Assembly: GCA_934630985.1 (NCBI GenBank)
Contig: CAKTXO010000031.1
Span: 1 to 14,583 of the forward strand
Source: an uncultured Oscillospiraceae bacterium
GTDB taxonomy: Bacteria > Bacillota > Clostridia > Oscillospirales > Oscillospiraceae
DNA: 14,583 nucleotides
Direction: 5' to 3'
Both the position numbers and the translations under genes were made by a program. Each line of letters opens with the position of its first letter. Within the stretch, counting starts at the first letter, position 1. Under the pieces are notes generated by a model. It was not told where the DNA came from, searched no databases, and was given only the letters and a program-made list of their open reading frames with translations. Of the stretch, positions 1-7,682 are shown in pieces.

Positions 1-24
1 CTAATATCCCGTCTGAACTTCTGT

Positions 25-48
25 GGGTGGGCTGCTTGCAGCCCACCC
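25..48 (+). terminator. Hairpin, likely terminator or attenuator before mglA
   Basis: GGGTGGGCTG (25-34) pairs perfectly with CAGCCCACCC (39-48) around a 4-base loop. It is followed only by a short pyrimidine run (CTTTC), so the U-tract is weak. It probably ends, or partly attenuates, a gene lying upstream of the window; in many Firmicutes that position is taken by the sugar-binding protein gene mglB. That identity is inferred from gene order only. Confidence 0.55.
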
Positions 49-105
49 CTTTCAGAATGGGGTTTCGTTTGAGGGGATTATGAAATAAGCTGCCCGTTTA
101 TAGCC

Positions 106-258
106 TGTCATTGCGAACCAGTGGTGCTCCGCGCAGCGAATGAAAATTCCGATGATTGCCGGTGGCAATCATACCATAATATTGCGCACACTGGTGTGGC
201 CCCCTCCGGGGATTCCCGCCGGTCACAATCCCCCGGTTGAAAGGAAAAGCCTTTCATA
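106..258 (+). repeat. Interspersed repeat, copy 1 (right end missing)
   Basis: The copy begins with the family's end TGTCATTGCGAACCAGTG (106-123). It continues with the shared core GTGCTCCGCGCAGCGAAT, a hairpin ATGATTGCC/GGCAATCAT, and CACTGGTGTGGC. It then diverges and closes with a TGAAAGG/CCTTTCA hairpin (238-256). Related copies lie at 11966-12096 (inverted) and 13739-13980, with a remnant at 5131-5168. The opposite end (CACTGGTTCGCAATGACA) is missing here. The element occupies most of the untranslated stretch upstream of mglA, and I see no convincing sigma-A promoter within it. Confidence 0.8.
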
Positions 259-315
259 TCCCCCTGAGACGAAACCATAAGTCTTGAATAAGGAAAAGAA
301 TAGGAGGTCTGCTCT

Positions 316-1833
316 ATGAGTGAATACCGCTTGGAAATGCGCGGTGTTTGTAAGTCTTTCCCCGGTGTAAAGGCCCTGGATCATGCTCAGCTGTGCCTGC
401 ATCCCGGCAAAGTACATGCGCTCATGGGAGAAAACGGTGCCGGCAAATCCACACTGATGAAGTGTATGTTCGGTATCTACAGCATGGACGAAGGCGAGAT
501 TTACTACGAGGGTCAGAAGGTCAACATCAAGGACCCTCTGGAAGCACTGAAAATGGGCATTGCCATGGTTCACCAGGAGCTTCAGCCCATCCCCGCCCGT
601 ACCATCGGCGAGAACATCTTCCTGGGTCGCTATCCCATGAAGAAGCTGCTGGGCTTTATCCCCGTGGTCGATCATGAAAAAATGTACGCCGATACCGCCA
701 AGCTCCTGAAGAAGGTGCGGATGGATTTCGACCCCAAGCAGATGCTGGGCGAGCTCAGCGTTTCCCAGATGCAGTCTGTGGAAATCGCCAAGGCCGTCTC
801 CGCCAACTGTAAGGTGCTGATTCTGGACGAGCCCACCTCCTCCCTGACGGCAAACGAAGTGGAGGCCCTGTTCCGGATCATTGAGGATCTGAAGGCCGAC
901 GGCGTTGCCATCGTTTATATCTCCCACAAGATGGATGAGATTCTGCGGATCTCCGACGAAGTCACCGTCATGCGTGACGGCCACTACATCGGCACCTGGG
1001 ACAGCAAGGATCTGACCACCGACTTCATCATCTCCAAGATGGTGGGTCGGGAACTGACGAACCTGTACCCCGAGCGGCACAATGTGCCCGGCGAGGTGGT
1101 GTTCGAGGTGGAGGACTTCACCTCCATCAACCCCAGAAGCTTCCGCCACGTCAGCTTCAACATCCGCAAGGGCGAGATTCTGGGCGTTGGCGGCCTGGTG
1201 GGTGCCCAGCGGACAGAGCTGATGGAAGGCCTGTTCGGCATCCGCTCCCATACCACCGGCACCATCCGGTTCCAGGGCAAGGAACTGAAAATTGATCGGC
1301 CCAAGGATGCCATCGACCAGGGCATCGCCATGCTGACCGAGGATCGGCGGGCAACGGGCATTCTGGGCGTGTTGAGCATCGCGGACAATATTTCCGTGGC
1401 TTCCCTGAAGCAGTACCTGGACTACGGTATCATGATCAACGATAAGAAGGTCGAGGCTCTGGTTCAGGCAAACGTCAAGAAGATGAACATCAAGACTCCC
1501 TCCAGCAAGACTCAGATCCAGAGCCTGTCCGGCGGCAACCAGCAGAAGGTGCTGATCGGCCGTTGGCTGGCAAACGCCCCGGATGTGCTGATCCTGGACG
1601 AGCCCACCCGTGGTATCGACGTGGGTGCCAAGTATGAGATTTACTGCATCATCGAAGAGCTGGCCCGGGCAGGAAAGAGCATCATCATGATTTCCTCCGA
1701 AATGGCGGAGCTCATCGGTATGTCCGACCGGATCATGGTCATGTGCGATGGCAGAGTGACCGGCTTCGTGGACGGCAAGGATGCCACCCAGGAAAACATT
1801 ATGGAACTGGCAACCCAGTTTGAGACAGTTTGA
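316..1833 (+). CDS. mglA: Sugar ABC transporter ATP-binding protein, MglA type
   Basis: This is the cytoplasmic ATPase of a CUT2-class sugar importer (galactose/methylgalactoside, ribose or arabinose type); it hydrolyses ATP to drive uptake through MglC. At 505 aa it matches the usual length (about 506 aa). It has two nucleotide-binding domains in tandem. Domain 1 carries Walker A GENGAGKST (38-46), the LSVSQMQ signature (about 146) and Walker B VLILDEPTSSL (about 167). Domain 2 has the family's normal degenerate Walker A (GLVGAQRTEL) but an intact LSGGNQQK signature (about 405) and LILDEPTRGIDVGAKYEIY. The start is fixed by AGGAGG at 302-307. mglC follows 20 bases after the stop. The nearby ara genes suggest L-arabinose as a substrate, but that is inference; the protein itself reads as MglA. 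No binding protein is visible in the window. Confidence 0.95.
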   Translation: MSEYRLEMRGVCKSFPGVKALDHAQLCLHPGKVHALMGENGAGKSTLMKCMFGIYSMDEGEIYYEGQKVNIKDPLEALKMGIAMVHQELQPIPARTIGENIFLGRYPMKKLLGFIPVVDHEKMYADTAKLLKKVRMDFDPKQMLGELSVSQMQSVEIAKAVSANCKVLILDEPTSSLTANEVEALFRIIEDLKADGVAIVYISHKMDEILRISDEVTVMRDGHYIGTWDSKDLTTDFIISKMVGRELTNLYPERHNVPGEVVFEVEDFTSINPRSFRHVSFNIRKGEILGVGGLVGAQRTELMEGLFGIRSHTTGTIRFQGKELKIDRPKDAIDQGIAMLTEDRRATGILGVLSIADNISVASLKQYLDYGIMINDKKVEALVQANVKKMNIKTPSSKTQIQSLSGGNQQKVLIGRWLANAPDVLILDEPTRGIDVGAKYEIYCIIEELARAGKSIIMISSEMAELIGMSDRIMVMCDGRVTGFVDGKDATQENIMELATQFETV

Positions 1834-1853
1834 GCAAGGAGGAAATTTGAAAT

Positions 1854-2867
1854 ATGAAAACACAGATGAGTGTACCTCAGAAAATTTGGAAGGTCATCAA
1901 GGGCAATCCCATTGTCATTATGCTGGCCATCATCAGCCTGGCCGTGGGCTTTACCATCAATAACTTCTTCTCCCTGGATAACCTGAATAACCTGATGTGC
2001 AACACCACGGTTCGATTCCTCATCGCTTTGGGTGTTTCCGGCTGCCTGATCACCAAGGGCACCGACCTGTCCGCCGGCCGTCAGGCCGCTCTGGCCGCTA
2101 CCCTGACCGGCGTCATGGTTCAGCGTGCCGATTATGCCAGCCGGATGTTCTCCTGGATGCCTGAGATGAACATGTGGGCTGTGCTGCTCATCGTCCTGGT
2201 TGTGGGCGCCGCCATCGGTACTATCACCGGCCTGATCATCGCCTACCTGAACGTGCCCCCCTTCATCGCTACCCTGGGTATTCAGACCATCATCTACGGC
2301 ATCAACCTGATCTACACCAACGCGCAGCCCATCGGCGGCTTCACCGACAGCTTCAAGTCCTTCTTCAACTGGAAGATGCTGCCCATCGGCGCCTTCAAGG
2401 GCTTCAACGGCTATATCCTCTTTGCGCTGCTCTTCGGCCTGATTTTCTGGTTCATGTATAACAAGACCACCCACGGCAAGTACATCTACGCCATCGGCGG
2501 CAACGAGAACGCCGCTGAGGTCTCCGGTGTCAACGTGCGGGTGAGAAAGACCCTGATCTACATGACCGCGGGCCTGATGTACGCCTTCGCCGGTTTCCTG
2601 ATGACCGGTAAGTCCGGCGGCGCTTCCGCCTCCATGGGCGTCAGCTACGAGCTGGAAGCCATCGCCGGCTGTACCATCGGCGGCGTGTCCACCACCGGTG
2701 GTATCGGTACCGTCGGCGGCATCCTGGTGGGCGTGCTGGTGTTCGAGCTGCTGAAGATCATCCTGCAGTTCGTGGGCGCCGACCCCAACTTCAACTACAT
2801 TGTCCAGGGCCTGGTGGTCATCACTGCCGTTGCCATGGATATCCGCAAGTACGTCGCCAAGAAGTAA
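1854..2867 (+). CDS. mglC: Sugar ABC transporter permease, MglC type
   Basis: This is the membrane permease (BPD_transp_2 / CUT2 family) that pairs as a dimer with MglA to carry the sugar across the membrane. It has 337 aa, like E. coli MglC (336), and roughly eight to ten hydrophobic segments. Family hallmarks are visible: TKGTDLSAGRQAAL near residue 70, GLIIAYLNVPPFIATLGIQ near 125, the cytoplasmic loop AIGGNENAAEVSGVNV near 213, and the glycine-rich CTIGGVSTTGGIGTVGG near 270. AAGGAGG (1836-1842) lies 11 bases before the start. The mglA stop is just upstream, so the two are cotranscribed. A small membrane-protein gene starts 4 bases after its stop codon. Confidence 0.95.
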   Translation: MKTQMSVPQKIWKVIKGNPIVIMLAIISLAVGFTINNFFSLDNLNNLMCNTTVRFLIALGVSGCLITKGTDLSAGRQAALAATLTGVMVQRADYASRMFSWMPEMNMWAVLLIVLVVGAAIGTITGLIIAYLNVPPFIATLGIQTIIYGINLIYTNAQPIGGFTDSFKSFFNWKMLPIGAFKGFNGYILFALLFGLIFWFMYNKTTHGKYIYAIGGNENAAEVSGVNVRVRKTLIYMTAGLMYAFAGFLMTGKSGGASASMGVSYELEAIAGCTIGGVSTTGGIGTVGGILVGVLVFELLKIILQFVGADPNFNYIVQGLVVITAVAMDIRKYVAKK

Positions 2868-2871
2868 TTCC

Positions 2872-3081
2872 ATGGAAGAAAAAGACATCAAGGAAGAAAC
2901 GGCAAAAGAAGAGCAACTCAAGTCCCAGTGGCAGCTTCAGAAGGAGAACTGGTATGACCGGGTGCCCCTGAATCAGAAGCAGCTGGACATCATCATCGGC
3001 GTGTGCCTTGTGCTGTTGGTGTTGACCTTCGTGCTGATCTATCTGGACGCCAAGGACATTTTCCATCTGTTCGGAGGATAA
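2872..3081 (+). CDS. Small single-pass membrane protein in the mgl operon
   Basis: I do not recognise a named family. The 69-aa product has a highly charged, Glu/Lys-rich N-terminal half (residues 1-30, possibly helical or coiled) and the short motif WYDRVPLNQKQLD. One strongly hydrophobic segment follows (about 39-57, IIIGVCLVLLVLTFVLIYL), then a short tail. The predicted topology is N-terminus inside. The start at 2872 lies 4 bases after the mglC stop and has only a weak upstream purine run, so translation is probably coupled to mglC. The strong terminator at 3148-3196 closes the operon just behind it. A role as an accessory or regulatory subunit of the sugar transporter is inferred from position alone. 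An upstream in-frame start at 2800 lies inside mglC and is unlikely. Confidence 0.75.
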   Translation: MEEKDIKEETAKEEQLKSQWQLQKENWYDRVPLNQKQLDIIIGVCLVLLVLTFVLIYLDAKDIFHLFGG

Positions 3082-3147
3082 GAAAACCCGGAAGAATCCG
3101 CCTTGGCGGCGTTCCTTCCACGAAAATCCTTCCTGCTTCGCAAAACC

Positions 3148-3196
3148 AAAAACCGCGCTTTCCTTTCGCATGCTGCGAAGGCGGGCGCGGTTTTTT
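3148..3196 (+). terminator. Rho-independent terminator of the mglA-mglC-small protein operon
   Basis: AACCGCGC and GCGCGGTT form a strong outer stem. An inner stem of CCTTTCGCA with TGCGAAGG stacks on it. Six T residues follow at 3191-3196, and an A-run precedes the 5' arm. It lies 67 bases past the small membrane-protein stop and separates the transporter operon from araBAD. Confidence 0.88.
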
Positions 3197-3462
3197 GCCG
3201 CTCTTTGGAGCCGGTTTCCGGCAGGAAAGGGGAGCCGCTTCCGGAAAGCGGAATGCCTTGTGCAAGTTCACAGACAAATCCGCCGGGCATGGGAAAGAAA
3301 AAGACCGACCGGTATCATAAAAAAACAAACCATTCGTGGAAAATACCATAAAATAACGAACAAGTCCGCCTGAGAACTGTTCCATGTGTCTGAATTTTGA
3401 AGGTTTTCCCGGGAATTTGTATTGTCCATCCATACGAAAAAATAGAACAAATGCTCAAAATC
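3197..3462 (+). other. Non-coding spacer upstream of the araB promoter
   Basis: No gene is supported here; short open frames have no ribosome site and no recognisable product. The stretch becomes A/T-rich from about 3315. It contains TTCCCGGGAA (a 10-bp palindrome at about 3406-3415) and a spaced dyad at 3416-3438. It is the obvious place for arabinose regulation, but no regulator gene (AraR- or AraC-like) lies in the window. Confidence 0.5.
3416..3438 (+). promoter_or_regulatory. Candidate operator dyad upstream of araB
   Basis: TTTGTAT (3416-3422) and ATACGAA (3432-3438) are inverted half-sites, 6 of 7 bases matching, separated by 9 bases. They end 24 bases upstream of the -35 box. The half-site resembles the ATTTGTAC-type half-site of GntR-family AraR operators, but spacing and match are imperfect. 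This is a guess from dyad symmetry and position. Confidence 0.25.
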
Positions 3463-3491
3463 TTGACTTCCGGCGACCCATGGAATATACT
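3463..3491 (+). promoter_or_regulatory. Sigma-A promoter of araBAD
   Basis: -35 TTGACT (3463-3468), a 17-bp spacer, and -10 TATACT (3486-3491). Transcription would begin near 3498 and give a leader of about 65 nt before araB. Confidence 0.82.
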
Positions 3492-3563
3492 CACAGTAGA
3501 GATTGCTGCCGGGCTTTTTACAGGCTCAGGCACCTGAAAACGGAAGAAAGCGAGGAAATATGT

Positions 3564-5096
3564 ATGCCCCATGAAACTGTACTGGGTCTTGAGCTGGGCT
3601 CCACCCGGATCAAGGCGGTTGCCATCGACGAAGGTCACAACCCGGTGTCCTCCGGGGACTACACCTGGAAAAGCGACTATGTGGACGGCATCTGGACTTA
3701 CGACCTGGGGGAGGTCTGGAAGGGCTTGAAGGCTGCCGTTTCCGGTCTGTCCCATCGTGAGAACATCGCCGCCATGGGCGTGTCTGCCATGATGCACGGC
3801 TACCTGGCCTTCGATGAAAACTGGAATCTGCTGGTGCCCTTCCGAACCTGGCAGAACACCATCACCGCCCAGGCTGCCGCCGAGCTGACCGAGGAATTCG
3901 GCTTCAATATTCCCCAGCGCTGGTCCATTGCCCACCTGTACCAGGCGGTGCTGAACGGCGAGCCCCATGTGCCCCGGATCCGGCATATTACCACCCTGGC
4001 AGGCTACGTCCATTATATGCTCACCGGCGTCAATGCCCTGGGAGTAGGGGAGGCCTCCGGCATGTTCCCCATCGACAGTGAGCGCAATTGCTTTCACGAA
4101 GGGATGCTTGACAAGCTGGAGGCGCTTCTGGCACCCCGGAACCTTCCTTGGAAGGTGCGGGAAGTGCTGCCCCAGGTGCTGGTGGCCGGTGAACGAGCCG
4201 GCGTTCTCACCGAGGAGGGTGCCAGGCGACTGGACGGTCTGCTGGCTCCCGGCATTCCCTTTGCCCCTGCCGAGGGCGACGCCGGTACGGGCATGACCGC
4301 TACCAACGCCGTGGCACCCGGAACCGGCAACGTGTCTGCCGGCACCTCCATTTTCTCCATGGTGGTTCTGGAGAAGCAGCTGAGCAGGGTTTATGAGGAA
4401 ATCGACATGGTCACCACTCCCACCGGCAAGCCGGTTGCCATGGTGCACTGCAACAACTGTACCAACGACACCAACGCCTGGGTGAGCGTCCTCAAGGAGA
4501 CTGCCAACCTGTTCGGTGCCAATCCTTCCACCGGCGAGCTGTACACCAAGCTGTATCAGCACTCCCTGGAGGGCGACGCGGACTGCGGCGGCGTTCAGGT
4601 GTGCAACTACATGGCAGGTGAAGGCGTGACCCATATGGACGCAGGCCGTCCGTTGGTTGCCCGCCGTCCGGATTCTCGGTTTACTCTGGCGAATTTCTTC
4701 CGGGCGCAGCTGTATTCCACCATGGCGACATTGAAAATCGGCATGGACATTCTGGCAGGGGAGCGGGTAGCCATTCACAGCCTGACAGGCCATGGTGGGC
4801 TGTTCAAGACTCCTGTGGTAGGTCAGAAGTACATGGCTGCCGCCTGCAACGCTCCCGTGACCTGCATGGAGACGGCCGGCGAAGGCGGCCCCTACGGCAT
4901 GGCACTGCTGGCGGCCTACATGCTCCGCAAAGCTCCCGGCCAGACTCTGGAGGACTACCTGAACGCCGAGGTCTACGCCGGTGTCAAGGGCACCACCGTA
5001 ACCCCGGATGAGGCCGATGTGGCGGGCTTCAACCGATATCTACAGGCCTATCGGGGGCTGCTGGAGGTGGAGCGTCAGGCGGTCAATTCCCTGTAA
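3564..5096 (+). CDS. araB: FGGY-family carbohydrate kinase, probable L-ribulokinase
   Basis: It phosphorylates L-ribulose to L-ribulose-5-phosphate with ATP in the cytoplasm, the second step of arabinose catabolism. The 510-aa product has the two-lobe FGGY kinase plan. The N-terminal phosphate loop is [16 protein letters not shown] (7-22). The catalytic Asp is probably D239, in EGDAGTGM, followed by the [13 protein letters not shown] stretch (254-266). The C-terminal nucleotide region carries SLTGHGGLF and the glycine-rich [17 protein letters not shown]. It is shorter than E. coli AraB (566 aa) and nearer xylulokinase in size, so ribulokinase is assigned mainly from its place before araA and araD. 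The ATG at 3564 is preferred because GAGG (3552-3555) sits 8 bases upstream; another ATG at 3560 is out of frame. araA follows after 103 bases with no terminator between. Confidence 0.85.
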   Translation: MPHETVLGLELGSTRIKAVAIDEGHNPVSSGDYTWKSDYVDGIWTYDLGEVWKGLKAAVSGLSHRENIAAMGVSAMMHGYLAFDENWNLLVPFRTWQNTITAQAAAELTEEFGFNIPQRWSIAHLYQAVLNGEPHVPRIRHITTLAGYVHYMLTGVNALGVGEASGMFPIDSERNCFHEGMLDKLEALLAPRNLPWKVREVLPQVLVAGERAGVLTEEGARRLDGLLAPGIPFAPAEGDAGTGMTATNAVAPGTGNVSAGTSIFSMVVLEKQLSRVYEEIDMVTTPTGKPVAMVHCNNCTNDTNAWVSVLKETANLFGANPSTGELYTKLYQHSLEGDADCGGVQVCNYMAGEGVTHMDAGRPLVARRPDSRFTLANFFRAQLYSTMATLKIGMDILAGERVAIHSLTGHGGLFKTPVVGQKYMAAACNAPVTCMETAGEGGPYGMALLAAYMLRKAPGQTLEDYLNAEVYAGVKGTTVTPDEADVAGFNRYLQAYRGLLEVERQAVNSL

Positions 5097-5130
5097 GCAG
5101 CGGTATCAATTGGTTATTTGAATATCCGGG

Positions 5131-5168
5131 GGATTACGAACCAGTGTGCTCATCGGTTCGCAATGACA
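5131..5168 (+). repeat. Remnant of the interspersed repeat between araB and araA
   Basis: ATTACGAACC and GGTTCGCAAT, the two ends of the repeat family, face each other across about 13 bases. The 200-bp interior of the longer copies is missing. As RNA it would form a 10-bp hairpin (one mismatch) inside the araBAD message, 17 bases upstream of the araA ribosome site. It is probably a deletion derivative. Confidence 0.7.
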
Positions 5169-5199
5169 CCCGTTATTATGATTTAGGAGGAATATAAAA

Positions 5200-6669
5200 A
5201 TGGCTTATCAGTTTTGGTTTGTAGTTGGCTCTCAGAGCCTGTACGGTGAAGAGGTTCTGAAGACCGTGGCTCAGCGAGCCGAGGAAATGGCTCAGGAAAT
5301 GAGCAAGCATCTGCCTTACCCCCTCATTTACAAGGTCACCGCCATGTCCAACTCCCAGATTTCGGACATTGTGAAAGAGGCCAATTACGACGATTCCTGC
5401 GCCGGTATCATTACCTGGTGCCACACCTTCTCTCCTTCCAAGATGTGGATCAACGGCCTTGTAAATTTGCAGAAGCCCTACTGTCACTTCGCCACCCAGT
5501 ATAACCTGGAGATTCCCAATGAGGAAATCGACATGGACTTCATGAACCTGAACCAGGCTGCCCATGGCGACCGGGAGCATGGCTTCCTTGCGGCGCGCCT
5601 CCGGATGCCCCGGAAGGTCATCGCAGGCTACTGGAAGGACGAGGGATGTCTGAAGCGTATCGGCGATTGGATGAAGGCCGCCATCGGCGTGGCCGTGTCC
5701 AAGAAGATGAAGGTCATGCGCTTCGGCGACAACATGCGGGAAGTGGCCGTCACCGAGGGCGACAAGGTGGAGGTGCAGATCAAGCTGGGCTGGCAGGTGA
5801 ACACCTGGGCCGTGGGGGATCTGGTCAAGGAAATGAGCGCCGTCACGGAAGAGGAAATTGACGCGCTGATGGACGTGTATAAGGCCTCCTATGACATTGC
5901 CACCGACGACATCGGTGCCATCCGCTACCAGGCCAGAGAAGAGATCGCCATGAAGAAGATGATGGATCGGGAGGGCTGCAAGGCCTTTTCCAACACCTTC
6001 CAGGATCTTTACGGCATGGAGCAGCTGCCGGGTCTGGCCTCCCAGCATTTGATGGCTCAGGGCTACGGCTACGGCGGCGAGGGCGACTGGAAGGTTTCCG
6101 CCATGACTGCCATCCTGAAGGCCATGGGTGACAACGGAAACGGTGCCTCCGCGTTCATGGAGGATTACACCTATCATCTGGTGAAGGGTCATCAGTATTC
6201 CCTGGGTGCCCATATGCTGGAGGTCTGCCCCAGCCTGGCGGATCCCGCCGTCCGCCCCCGGATCGAGACTCACTTCCTGGGCATCGGCATGAACGAGAAG
6301 GATCCTGCCCGTCTGGTATTTGAGGGTAAGCCCGGCGATGCCATTGTGGTGTCCCTCATCGACATGGGCGGTCGCCTGCGGCTCATCGTCCAGGATATCC
6401 ACGCTGTCAAGCCCATTATGCCCATGCCCAACCTGCCTGTGGCTCGGGTCATGTGGCAGGCAGAGCCAAACCTCACCACCGGTGTTGAATGCTGGATCAC
6501 CGCCGGCGGTGCCCACCACACTGTCCTGAGCTACGACGTTACCGCCGAGCAGATGAAGGACTGGGCAGGCATGATGGGCATCGAGTACGTCCATATCGGC
6601 AAGGATACCACCGCGGAGGGGCTGGAGAAGGAGCTGTTCCTGAACGATCTGGCCTGGAAACTGAAGTAA
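5200..6669 (+). CDS. araA: L-arabinose isomerase
   Basis: It interconverts L-arabinose and L-ribulose in the cytoplasm, using a divalent metal (usually Mn2+). The 489-aa length is normal (E. coli has 500). The four metal ligands of the family are recognisable: Glu294 in GYGGEGDW, Glu321 in SAFMEDYTYH, His338 in SLGAHMLEV and His439/440 in AGGAHHTVLS. The N-terminal FWFVVGSQSLYGEE and the middle TWCHTFSPSKMWI are also typical. The start is fixed by AGGAGG at 5185-5190, 9 bases upstream. It sits second in araBAD. A 220-base structured spacer separates it from araD, so araD may be expressed at a different level. Confidence 0.97.
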   Translation: MAYQFWFVVGSQSLYGEEVLKTVAQRAEEMAQEMSKHLPYPLIYKVTAMSNSQISDIVKEANYDDSCAGIITWCHTFSPSKMWINGLVNLQKPYCHFATQYNLEIPNEEIDMDFMNLNQAAHGDREHGFLAARLRMPRKVIAGYWKDEGCLKRIGDWMKAAIGVAVSKKMKVMRFGDNMREVAVTEGDKVEVQIKLGWQVNTWAVGDLVKEMSAVTEEEIDALMDVYKASYDIATDDIGAIRYQAREEIAMKKMMDREGCKAFSNTFQDLYGMEQLPGLASQHLMAQGYGYGGEGDWKVSAMTAILKAMGDNGNGASAFMEDYTYHLVKGHQYSLGAHMLEVCPSLADPAVRPRIETHFLGIGMNEKDPARLVFEGKPGDAIVVSLIDMGGRLRLIVQDIHAVKPIMPMPNLPVARVMWQAEPNLTTGVECWITAGGAHHTVLSYDVTAEQMKDWAGMMGIEYVHIGKDTTAEGLEKELFLNDLAWKLK

Positions 6670-6679
6670 TACTGAACTC

Positions 6680-6870
6680 CAATTAAAATCTTTAAAAAAG
6701 ATTTTAATTGCCTGAAGGGCAAGGAGTTCATATGAAACTTGTTTTGTGATTTCTTTCCTTATAAATCACAAAACAGGCAGCGCCTTCAGGCGATGCCTTC
6801 CTGATTAAAATTAAGATTTTAATCAGGAAATAGTATCAGATTTTACAGGGGTGCCCTACCGGCACCCCTG
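6680..6870 (+). repeat. Cluster of four hairpins in the araA-araD spacer
   Basis: Four perfect or near-perfect stems follow each other: 6680-6692/6698-6710 (13 bp, CAATTAAAATCTT), 6740-6752/6763-6775 (13 bp, TGTTTTGTGATTT), 6798-6811/6816-6829 (14 bp, TTCCTGATTAAAAT) and 6846-6855/6861-6870 (10 bp, CAGGGGTGCC). The first and third share the core ATTAAAAT/ATTTTAAT. None is followed by a T-run on the + strand, so these are not simple terminators. They may be RNA processing or stabilising structures, or DNA dyads for a regulator. Confidence 0.8.
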
Positions 6871-6889
6871 GGCGCGAAAAGGAGTTACT

Positions 6890-7588
6890 ATGCTGGAAGA
6901 ACTGAAGAAAAAGGTATATGAAGCCAATATGGAGCTGCCCCGGCGGAATCTCGTCACCTACACCTGGGGCAACGTTTCCGGCATCGACCGGGAGAAGGGG
7001 CTGATGGTCATTAAGCCCAGCGGCGTGGAATACGACGAGCTGACCCCGGAAATGATGGTGGTTGTGGATCTGGAGGGCAATATCCTGGAAGGCAATCTGA
7101 ACCCCAGCAGCGATACCAAGACTCACATCGAGCTATACAAGGCCTTCCCCCAGCTGGGCGGCATTGTCCACACCCACAGCCCTTACGCTGTGGGCTGGGC
7201 TCAGGCAGGGGAGGACATTCCCTGCTATGGCACCACCCAGGCCGACTACTATTACGGCCCCATCCCCTGTGCCCGTCACCTGACCCAGGCGGAGCTGGAC
7301 GAGGACTATGAGAAGGGCACCGGCACCGTGATCATCGAGACCTTCCGGGATCGGAATATTGACCCCATGGCTGTGCCTGCCGTTATCTGCCACAGTCACG
7401 GCCCCTTTACCTGGGGCAAGGATCCGGCTCAGGCGGTGTATCATGCGGTGGTGCTGGAGGAAGTGGCCAAGATGGCTATGTACACCCGGCTGGTAAGGCC
7501 TGACGCGGCACCCGCGCCTCAGCGGATCCTGGATAAGCACTATCTGCGCAAGCACGGCCCCAACGCCTACTACGGACAGAAAAAGTAA
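6890..7588 (+). CDS. araD: L-ribulose-5-phosphate 4-epimerase
   Basis: It converts L-ribulose-5-phosphate to D-xylulose-5-phosphate, linking arabinose to the pentose phosphate pathway. This 232-aa class-II-aldolase-fold protein has the family's normal length (about 231). The zinc ligands are visible as His94 and His96 in GIVHTHSPYA and His170 in ICHSHGPF. The catalytic Asp75 is in NPSSDTKTH, and the phosphate-binding parts TWGNVSG (25-31) and KPSGVEY (42-48) are present. The ATG at 6890 is chosen because AAAAGGAG lies 5 bases upstream; an earlier in-frame ATG at 6851 falls inside the fourth hairpin of the spacer. The gene ends the araBAD operon, followed directly by a terminator. Confidence 0.96.
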   Translation: MLEELKKKVYEANMELPRRNLVTYTWGNVSGIDREKGLMVIKPSGVEYDELTPEMMVVVDLEGNILEGNLNPSSDTKTHIELYKAFPQLGGIVHTHSPYAVGWAQAGEDIPCYGTTQADYYYGPIPCARHLTQAELDEDYEKGTGTVIIETFRDRNIDPMAVPAVICHSHGPFTWGKDPAQAVYHAVVLEEVAKMAMYTRLVRPDAAPAPQRILDKHYLRKHGPNAYYGQKK

Positions 7589-7595
7589 ATGCTAT

Positions 7596-7629
7596 CCCCG
7601 GCACCGCCTCGGTGCCGGGGAGATTTCTT
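7596..7629 (+). terminator. Terminator of araBAD
   Basis: CCCCGGCACC (7596-7605) pairs perfectly with GGTGCCGGGG (7611-7620) around a 5-base loop, followed by the T-rich AGATTTCTT. It lies 8 bases past the araD stop. Confidence 0.85.
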
Positions 7630-7633
7630 CCGA

Positions 7634-7662
7634 TTGACGGGGGTGGCCCTCCGTGATACAAT
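7634..7662 (+). promoter_or_regulatory. Sigma-A promoter of the traX-like gene
   Basis: -35 TTGACG (7634-7639), a 17-bp spacer, and -10 TACAAT (7657-7662). The predicted start near 7669 falls at the ribosome site AAAGGAGG (7668-7675), so the leader is only about 14 nt. Confidence 0.75.
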
Positions 7663-7682
7663 GACCCAAAGGAGGCGAGCCC

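Noticed and set aside
223..1863. Long - strand open frame of 546 codons opposite mglA
   Set aside because: It lies antisense to a clear MglA, with His/Gly/Asp-rich nonsense composition and no ribosome site. It is a shadow of third-position G/C bias.
1641..2921. - strand open frame of 426 codons opposite mglC
   Set aside because: Antisense to MglC, low-complexity His/Gly/Asp/Gln content, and no family pattern.
3535..3548. Possible CcpA (cre) site in the araB leader, TGAAAACGGAAGAA
   Set aside because: Only the first half fits the cre consensus; the second half lacks the inverted symmetry.
3315..4793. - strand open frame of 492 codons opposite araB
   Set aside because: Covers the araB promoter and gene in antisense; composition is typical of a shadow frame.
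5176..6594. - strand open frame of 472 codons opposite araA
   Set aside because: Antisense to an unmistakable L-arabinose isomerase, with no start signal.
6846..6870. Hairpin before araD as a terminator
   Set aside because: The stem is perfect but is followed by GGCGCG and the araD ribosome site, with no T-run.
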